A stretch of DNA of 64,000 bases, from contig NZ_JAMJWG010000027.1 of assembly GCF_024435355.1 (NCBI RefSeq), positions 1 to 64,000 of the forward strand, in the 5' to 3' direction. Source of the DNA: Streptomyces odontomachi. Lineage in GTDB: Bacteria > Actinomycetota > Actinomycetes > Streptomycetales > Streptomycetaceae. Position numbers and translations under genes: made by a program. Position 1 is the first letter of the stretch; each line of letters starts with the position of its first letter. Shown one piece after another: positions 58,801 to 64,000 of the stretch. The notes under the pieces are model-generated. The model saw only the letters and a list, made by a program, of their open reading frames with translations, had not been told where the DNA came from and ran no database searches.

Positions 58801-61428
58801 ATGACTGCCAAGACACTCCATCACCTGCCCGGACGCCTGCTGCGCCGCACGACCTCCGGTGAGACCGCCCCGGGCACCGCCCGCAGACCCGCACGGCCCG
58901 CACCCGCCCGGACCGCCCTGCGGAGCACCGCGCTCGCCGCCACCCTCGGCGTGCTCCTCGGCGCCGGGGGACTGGTCACGGCGCCGGTGGCCACCGCGGG
59001 CACCCAGACGATCGTCGTCGACCTGGGGGCACCGACCGGTGACGTCCTGCACGGGGCCAACGGTGCGCTGTACGGGCTGAGCGACCCGTCCGTGCCCAGC
59101 GACGCCATCATCCAGCCGCTCGAACTCAGCACCGTCTCCCAGAAGCCGGAGGGCGGCACGCAGCACCCCAACGGCGACCACCTGACCGTCGGCCCGTACT
59201 TCTTCCGCAACGGCGGCGGCGACGTCAACGTCCTGATGCAGGACGACTATCCCACCTGGCCCTACGACGACCTGGGCATCGACGACTTCCTGGGCAGGGT
59301 CGACAGGATCACCCGGCAGACGGCCGCAGCGCCGGACCACGACAGCTACATCTACGTGCCGTTCAACGAGCCCGACTGGATCTGGTACAAGTTCGGCGGC
59401 GCCGACGACCCCGACGCCTACGAGGCGGCACGCGACCGGTTCCTCGCCGACTGGACCACCGTCTACCACCACATACGCGCCCTCGACCCCGGGGCCAGGA
59501 TCGCCGGACCGAACGTGGCCACCTACAGCAGCCGCTTCTTCGGTGACTTCCTCACCTACGCCGAGGCGCATGACGTCCTGCCGGACGTGACGACCTGGCA
59601 CGAGCTCAGCCCGGACTCCCTGAAGGACTTCCAGACGCACTTCGACGACTACCGCTCGCTGGAGAAGCAGGCGGGTGTCTCCCCGATCCCGGTGAACATC
59701 AACGAGTACGCCAACCGCCGCGACCTGTCGGTGCCGGGCCAGCTCGTCCAGTGGGTGTCGATGTTCGAACGCAACAAGGTCGACGCCGACCAGGCCTACT
59801 GGGACGCCGCGGGCAACCTCAGCGACAACGTCGTCCAGTCGAACATCCCCAACGGCGGCTGGTGGTTCTTCCGCTGGTACGCCCAGCTGACCGGCCGGAC
59901 CGTGCAGGTCACCCCGCCGCAGGCGAACACCGTCGACACCCTCCAGGGCATGGCCGCGCTCGACACCGGAAAGCGCCGGGCCCAGGCCATCGTCGGCGGT
60001 ACGTCCGGTGACACCGACGTCGTCGTCCGCCATGTGGACCCGGCGGTCTTCGGCTCCGCGGTGAACGTCACCGTCAGCGCCGACGACTGGTCGGGCTACG
60101 ACGGTGCCGCCGACGCACCCCGCACCCTGACCCGCGCCACCGTGCGGGTGGGTCCGGACGGCACGGTGACCGTCCCGCTGCACGCCATGGAGGCGATGTC
60201 CGCCTACCGCGTCGTGCTCAGTCCGGCGGGCGACGGGGCCCCCGAGACCCCCTCGGTGCCCTGGAGCGCGTCCTACGAGGCCGAGGACGCCGCGATCACC
60301 GACGGCGAGGTCTTCACACAGGGCACCGTGGAGAACGCCAACGGCTACGCCACCTCCGGCACCAAGGACGTCGGCTCCCTCGACCGGGACACCAGCAAGG
60401 TCGCCTTCACCGTCGCGGTGCCCACGACCGGCGACTACGACCTGGGCGTACGCTACGGCAACCAGTCGGGACGCCCCGCCACGCAACAGCTGACCGTCGA
60501 CGGCGCGCACCCGCAGACCGTGCGCTACCCCTCCACCCTCAACTGGACCTACCGCGGCAACCAGCACACCAGGGTGCACCTGGCCGCCGGCACCCACACC
60601 CTCACCCTGGCCCACGCCACCGACGAGGTCACCCTCGACCGCATCGACCTGACCGCGGCCACCACACCCCGCACCCGGTACGAGGCCACCCTGGCCGACA
60701 CCACCGGCCACCCCTCCTACGCCTACGCGACGACGACCCCGACCGGCACCGGCGCCCTCGTACTGCACCGGGGGGACACCGCCACGTTCGACGTGGACGC
60801 ACCGCGTGACGGCTACTACACCGTCGCGTCCGACCACACCGGCGGGAAGCTCGACCTGTCCGTGCACGGCACCACCGTGACCACCGCGCCGCACCAGGCG
60901 CACCGGCTGTTCCTGATCGCGGGCAACAACCGCATCACCGCCCGCCCCACCACCGGCGACACCGCCCTGCGCAGCCTGGACGTGCAGGGCTCCGGCGACG
61001 GCACCGGGATCGCCTCGTACGAGGCCGAGGACGCCGCGCTCGGCGGCACCGCCCGGAGCGCGGCCAGCCCCTTCGCCTCCGGCGGCGGCTACGTGGAGCA
61101 ACTCGGCGGCACAGCGGACGCCACGGCCCGCTTCACCGTCCGGGCCCCCTCCGCCGGGCGCTACATGCTCGTCGTCGACTACTCCAACAACGAGCGCGGC
61201 GCCGGCCACCAGTACAACACCAACATCATCTCCCGCGCCGCCGACCTCACCGTCGACGACGGCCCGGCCCAGCGGGTGAGGTTCCACAACACCAACAGCT
61301 GGGAGGACTTCTGGGGCCTGGGCATCCCCGTCGACCTGTCCAGGGGAACCAACACGATCACCCTCGGCAACGCCGACGGCGCCGCCCCCGACCTCGACCG
61401 GATCCGGGTGGCGCGGGTCGCGGGCTGA
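58801..61428 (+). CDS. Secreted clan-A-type glycoside hydrolase with CBM35-like modules
   Basis: An 875-residue exported protein. A long signal peptide (hydrophobic ALAATLGVLLGAGGLVTAPVATA, cleavage near 66) precedes a barrel-like catalytic part (about 70-430) with FNEPDW (Glu190, acid/base candidate) and VNINEYANR (Glu302, nucleophile candidate), the pattern of retaining clan GH-A enzymes such as GH39. A beta domain follows, then two CBM6/35-like modules each starting with YEAEDA (about 493 and 739), with a spacer of sandwich type between. The exact family and substrate are not recognised; operon context suggests a galactose-containing polysaccharide. AAGGAG precedes the ATG. It ends the operon. 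Confidence 0.82.
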   Translation: MTAKTLHHLPGRLLRRTTSGETAPGTARRPARPAPARTALRSTALAATLGVLLGAGGLVTAPVATAGTQTIVVDLGAPTGDVLHGANGALYGLSDPSVPSDAIIQPLELSTVSQKPEGGTQHPNGDHLTVGPYFFRNGGGDVNVLMQDDYPTWPYDDLGIDDFLGRVDRITRQTAAAPDHDSYIYVPFNEPDWIWYKFGGADDPDAYEAARDRFLADWTTVYHHIRALDPGARIAGPNVATYSSRFFGDFLTYAEAHDVLPDVTTWHELSPDSLKDFQTHFDDYRSLEKQAGVSPIPVNINEYANRRDLSVPGQLVQWVSMFERNKVDADQAYWDAAGNLSDNVVQSNIPNGGWWFFRWYAQLTGRTVQVTPPQANTVDTLQGMAALDTGKRRAQAIVGGTSGDTDVVVRHVDPAVFGSAVNVTVSADDWSGYDGAADAPRTLTRATVRVGPDGTVTVPLHAMEAMSAYRVVLSPAGDGAPETPSVPWSASYEAEDAAITDGEVFTQGTVENANGYATSGTKDVGSLDRDTSKVAFTVAVPTTGDYDLGVRYGNQSGRPATQQLTVDGAHPQTVRYPSTLNWTYRGNQHTRVHLAAGTHTLTLAHATDEVTLDRIDLTAATTPRTRYEATLADTTGHPSYAYATTTPTGTGALVLHRGDTATFDVDAPRDGYYTVASDHTGGKLDLSVHGTTVTTAPHQAHRLFLIAGNNRITARPTTGDTALRSLDVQGSGDGTGIASYEAEDAALGGTARSAASPFASGGGYVEQLGGTADATARFTVRAPSAGRYMLVVDYSNNERGAGHQYNTNIISRAADLTVDDGPAQRVRFHNTNSWEDFWGLGIPVDLSRGTNTITLGNADGAAPDLDRIRVARVAG

Positions 61429-61475
61429 GCCGTCGCGGTTACCGGACGGTGCACCGCACCTCTGACACCCACCCA

Positions 61476-61519
61476 TGCCGCCGGGCCGCTCCGGTTCACG
61501 CCGGGACGGTCCGGCGGCA
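61476..61519. terminator. Terminator between convergent glycosidase and SnoaL-like genes
   Basis: A 9-bp perfect stem (TGCCGCCGG at 61476-61484 with 61511-61519) and a 26-nt loop lies between the two stop codons and could serve both directions. Confidence 0.5.
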
Positions 61520-61555
61520 CGGGGTGCAGCGCTGAGCGCACTGTCCCGGCAGGCC

Positions 61556-62035
61556 CTACTGGCTCGCCGCCACTTCCTCCTGGTGCGCCGCGGGGTCGAA
61601 ACCCTCGGGAGCCCGGTCGAGGAACGCGACGACGGAGCCGATCCGACCGTCCTCGTCGAGCTGGATCACATCGGTTCCGGTGGCGAAGGACGCGCCGTCA
61701 CCGGTCAGGATCTCCCACTGGAGCCTGGCGCGGTCGTGGTGCACCTGCGGCCGGGCGCGCAGCCGCAGGGCGACGTCGCCCATGTGGGCGGTGAACTGGT
61801 TCCGGAAGTTCATCAACGCCTGCGCGCCGGTGAGGATCCCGATCTCCGCGCAGTACTCGACGCCGTCGCCGAGGGCCGCTGCCGCGAGCCGGCGCTGCTC
61901 CTGCTCGGTGTCGGCGTTCCAGAACCGCACGTACTCCTGGAGCTGTTCGAAGCCCTCGACGGCGGTCTCGGCGTCGGTCAGGGGCTCGGTCGAGGGCTCG
62001 GTCGGGGTTTCGGACCCTGCTGTCGTCTCGGTCAT
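61556..62035 (-). CDS. SnoaL-like (NTF2-fold) protein
   Basis: A 159-residue protein. After a 25-residue Glu/Thr/Pro-rich N-terminus (TPTEPSTEPLTDAETA) comes an NTF2-like alpha+beta barrel of the SnoaL type: LQEYVRFWNADTEQEQRR, VEYCAEIGILTGAQALMNFRNQF, WEILTGDGASFATGTDVIQLDEDG and VVAFLDRAPEGF. In Streptomyces these stand-alone proteins commonly pair with divergent MmyB-type XRE regulators, as here. Catalytic role is unknown; it may bind or isomerise a small hydrophobic molecule. AAGGGA lies about ten bases before the ATG. Confidence 0.88.
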   Translation of the reverse strand: MTETTAGSETPTEPSTEPLTDAETAVEGFEQLQEYVRFWNADTEQEQRRLAAAALGDGVEYCAEIGILTGAQALMNFRNQFTAHMGDVALRLRARPQVHHDRARLQWEILTGDGASFATGTDVIQLDEDGRIGSVVAFLDRAPEGFDPAAHQEEVAASQ

Positions 62036-62177
62036 GGCCGGTGTCCCTTCGTCTGGCGGACCGCTGCGTGGCGGCGGTCCGGTGGATCACTGCGCTGCTG
62101 AGCCGTCCGGTGGACCGCTCCGCAACGAGCTGCGCTTCCGGTTCACGACTGTGGGCGCCGCCGGTGCGCACTGTCGA

Positions 62178-62212
62178 TGACCTGCCAGGTCATTGCCGTG
62201 CTACGCACGGCA
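62178..62212. promoter_or_regulatory. Two adjacent palindromes in the SnoaL/XRE divergent promoter
   Basis: TGACCTG-C-CAGGTCA (62178-62192) and TGCCGTG-CTACG-CACGGCA (62194-62212) are both perfect and stand one base apart, 17-51 bases upstream of the XRE start. They are the likely operators through which the XRE protein controls itself and the SnoaL-like gene. Confidence 0.75.
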
Positions 62213-62228
62213 GGGCAGCCTGAAGGCC

Positions 62229-63074
62229 ATGACGACCACCACCGAGCCGGTCGGGGCGCTGTTGCGGCAGTGGCGCCGGCGTCGCCGCCGCTCCCAGCTC
62301 GACGTGTCGCTCGCCGCCGAACTCTCCACCCGCCATCTGAGCTGCATCGAGACCGGGCGCGCCAACCCGAGCAGGGACATGATCCGGCGGCTCTGCGACG
62401 AGCTGGACGTGCCGCTGCGCGAACGCAACGCCCTCTACCTGGCAGGAGGCTTCGCCCCGATGCACGCCGAGCGCGCCTTCGCCGATCTGGGTGTGGCGCG
62501 CGCCGCGGTGGAGGCCGTCCTGACCGGGCACGAGCCGAACCCGGCGCTCGCCGTCAACGTACGCTGGGAGTTGCTGGCCGCGAACCGTGCGATGGGGCTG
62601 TTCCTCGCCGAGGTGACGGGGGAGTTGGCACGGCCACCGTTCAACGTGCTGAAGGCCACCCTGCACCCCGACGGCCTGTCCCGACGCATCCGGAACCTGC
62701 CGCAGTGGCACGCGCACGTGCTGCGTCGGGTGCGCCGCCAGCTGGAGCGGACCTCGGCCGCCGGCCTGGCGGAGCTGCTCGCCGAGCTGGAGAGCTATCC
62801 GGTGCCCGAGGCGGAGACGAGCGGGTCCTCCTCGGCGGGGCCTTCGTCGGCCCGGTCTTCCGCGGATACGCCTTCCTCGGACGGGCCGGCTTACGACCTG
62901 GTGGTCCCGCTGAGGATGTCGTCCGCGTACGGCGAGCTGGCGCTGCTGTACACCACGACGGTGTTCGGTTCGCCGCGGGACGTGACGCTCGACGAGATCG
63001 CCATCGAGACGTTCTTCCCGGCGGACGCGGCCACGGCGGCTCTGCTGCGGGCGGCGGCCGGCCTGAATCCTTGA
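62229..63074 (+). CDS. XRE-family regulator with MmyB-type ligand-binding domain
   Basis: A 281-residue regulator. The helix-turn-helix (GALLRQWRRRRRRSQLDVSL, HLSCIETGRANPSRDMI) is followed by the MmyB-like ligand-binding domain (YLAGGFAPM, NPALAVNVRWELLAANRAM, WHAHVLRRVRRQLERT) and the terminal strand region VVPLRMSSAYGELALLYTTTVFG. The family is thought to bind fatty-acid-like ligands. A 30-residue Ser/Pro-rich insertion (about 195-220) lies between the last two parts. ATG 62229 follows GAAGG closely; an upstream ATG at 62193 falls in the operator and is not preferred. Divergent from the SnoaL-like gene, which it probably regulates. Confidence 0.88.
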   Translation: MTTTTEPVGALLRQWRRRRRRSQLDVSLAAELSTRHLSCIETGRANPSRDMIRRLCDELDVPLRERNALYLAGGFAPMHAERAFADLGVARAAVEAVLTGHEPNPALAVNVRWELLAANRAMGLFLAEVTGELARPPFNVLKATLHPDGLSRRIRNLPQWHAHVLRRVRRQLERTSAAGLAELLAELESYPVPEAETSGSSSAGPSSARSSADTPSSDGPAYDLVVPLRMSSAYGELALLYTTTVFGSPRDVTLDEIAIETFFPADAATAALLRAAAGLNP

Positions 63075-63135
63075 GGGTTTCCTGAACTCTCCCTGCCGTC
63101 ACGCCGGTTGACACCGCCCAGGGCGTCAGCCATGG

Positions 63136-63149
63136 TGGGAGCGCTCCCA
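63136..63149. promoter_or_regulatory. CebR operator
   Basis: TGGGAGCGCTCCCA matches the 14-bp CebR palindrome exactly. CebR represses cellulase and cellobiose-transport genes in Streptomyces until cellobiose or cellotriose binds it. TTGACA at 63108-63113 could be the -35 element of the promoter it blocks. Confidence 0.92.
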
Positions 63150-63289
63150 AGCCTGTCGTGTCCCCACCTCGCGGCCGCGCCGCCCACGTCACCGAACCGA
63201 TCGCCGTGACGCGGTGGGCGGATCCGCCCGATCGACCGGGACGCCGGCCGGGAGCGATCACGCATCCGAGCGGACAGGGGTTGAGGGCC

Positions 63290-64000
63290 ATGGGTGTCGG
63301 ACGGCTGCCGCACGCGCGGAGGTCGGAAACGAAGACGGGACCGGGGAGGCCGGGGTCGGGAATGCGGGCCCGGATCAGGACGCTCGCCGTGGCCGGCGTC
63401 GCCTGCCTCACCGTGGCCCTGCTGACGCAGGCACCGGCCGGCGCGGCCACCACCCCGCCGGTGCCCCCGGTGGACGAGCCGGTCACCGGCAACGCCACCC
63501 ACTTCGACGCCCTCGGCTCGCCCTACGGCGGCTGCGGACTGCCCCAGGCGGAGCTGCCGACGCAGGACTTCGTGGCGCTGAACGTCTACAACACGCCGGG
63601 CGACTACAACTACTACCCGCGTCCCATCCCGGCCGACCAGGCGGACAAGATCGGCCTGTGGGACAACGGCCACAACTGCGGACGCTGGGTCCAGGTCGAC
63701 ATCAGCGACTTCTGCACCGGCACCAACGACGGCGCCCCGAGCCAGCCGTTCTGCCGCAACGGCGACTGGGTGTCCGACGCGTACAACGGTGCCACCCTGA
63801 ACATGATCGTGGCCGACAGCTGCGGCGACTCCAACGCCTGGTGCCGCGACGACCCGTACCACCTGGACCTCAGGACCGGCTCCCTGGAGAACTTCCAGCT
63901 GGACGGTGCCCCTGTCACCGGCCTCGCCGACCACTGGAACAACCGCCACGTCACGTGGAAGTTCATCCCCGCGCCCGACTACACCGGAGACATCAAGATC
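63290..64000 (+). CDS. Secreted expansin/RlpA-like protein (3' truncated by window end)
   Basis: The first 237 codons of an exported protein; the frame is open to the window edge. Two starts are possible: ATG 63290 (GAGGG just upstream) or ATG 63362, which gives a more normal signal peptide (RTLAVAGVACLTVALL, cleavage at GAA). The mature part looks like a double-psi beta-barrel of expansin/RlpA type: GNATHFDALGSPYGGCGLP, DNGHNCGRWVQVDISDFC, and DSCGDSNAWCRDDPYHLDL, with many disulphide cysteines. Expansin-like proteins loosen cellulose without hydrolysis. A perfect CebR box upstream supports a role in cellulose use. A cellulose-binding module beyond the edge is plausible but unseen. Confidence 0.82.
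   Translation, partial: MGVGRLPHARRSETKTGPGRPGSGMRARIRTLAVAGVACLTVALLTQAPAGAATTPPVPPVDEPVTGNATHFDALGSPYGGCGLPQAELPTQDFVALNVYNTPGDYNYYPRPIPADQADKIGLWDNGHNCGRWVQVDISDFCTGTNDGAPSQPFCRNGDWVSDAYNGATLNMIVADSCGDSNAWCRDDPYHLDLRTGSLENFQLDGAPVTGLADHWNNRHVTWKFIPAPDYTGDIKI

Noticed and set aside
57916..61428. Permease-glycosidase fusion of 1170 residues
   Set aside because: The upstream part is an out-of-frame reading of the permease gene; the glycosidase has its own ATG at 58801 with a good ribosome-binding site and a signal peptide.
58636..61476. 946-residue minus-strand frame opposite the secreted glycosidase
   Set aside because: Val/Gly/Asp-rich mirror frame; the plus strand has signal peptide, catalytic motifs and CBM modules.

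Overview
The window is a chromosomal segment from an actinomycete, almost certainly Streptomyces or a close relative. It has very high GC with GC-rich third codon positions, frequent GTG/TTG starts, ATGA-type operon overlaps and Streptomyces hallmark loci: a kgd-type 2-oxoglutarate decarboxylase, a lon gene with a HAIR (HspR) operator, two conservons, whiJ/abaA-like regulators, MsiK-dependent-type sugar ABC operons without their own ATPase, and a CebR box. No rRNA or tRNA gene and no CRISPR array was seen, and there is no sign of a prophage.

Layout. 0-4 kb: kgd (minus). 4.4-6.6 kb: OmpR-type response regulator and sensor kinase. 6.7-8.6 kb: spermidine-synthase-like protein and a GNAT acetyltransferase separated by a 29-bp minisatellite. 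8.9-11.3 kb: lon under an HspR operator. 11.6-13.7 kb: a DUF397 / XRE-DUF5753 / ATPase regulatory trio plus a MerR regulator. 14-16.6 kb: secreted GH25 muramidase, MarR regulator, PP2C-like protein. 17-23.6 kb: complete conservon (CvnA-B-C-D) followed by a styrene-monooxygenase-like flavoprotein. 23.7-28.2 kb: NlpC/P60 hydrolase, an AurF-like diiron oxygenase and proteins of unknown function. 28.2-30.2 kb: divergent LigD-type polymerase and Ku (bacterial end joining). 30.5-31.9 kb: ECF sigma factor with a membrane partner. 32.1-37.4 kb: secreted phospholipase A2, then an arabinan operon (binding protein, two permeases, GH43 arabinanase). 37.6-42.6 kb: tetracycline-type ribosomal protection protein with an overlapping upstream small ORF, then a DHA2 efflux pump and cupin. 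43.6-45.5 kb: gamma-carbonic-anhydrase-like protein and a Gfo/Idh/MocA oxidoreductase. 46-49.9 kb: a second conservon that stops after CvnC. 50-61.4 kb: alpha-galactoside cluster (GH36 alpha-galactosidase, LacI regulator, ABC transporter, large secreted GH with two CBM35-like modules) interrupted by a solitary TnpB element. 61.5-63.1 kb: SnoaL-like protein and divergent XRE regulator. 63.3 kb to the end: a truncated secreted expansin-like protein behind a perfect CebR operator.

How the genes work together. Three separate plant-polysaccharide modules (arabinan, alpha-galactosides, cellulose) each carry a distinct palindromic operator, which fits a soil saprophyte. The most unusual points are the intact TnpB gene lodged between two permease genes of the alpha-galactoside operon, whose predicted right end would supply the stop codon of the upstream permease; the small ORF overlapping the start of the ribosomal protection gene; the conservon without CvnD; and twin perfect palindromes at the LacI/alpha-galactosidase divergent promoter, one lying on the regulator's own start codon. 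All functional calls come from reading the translated sequence and recalled family features; no database search was run.
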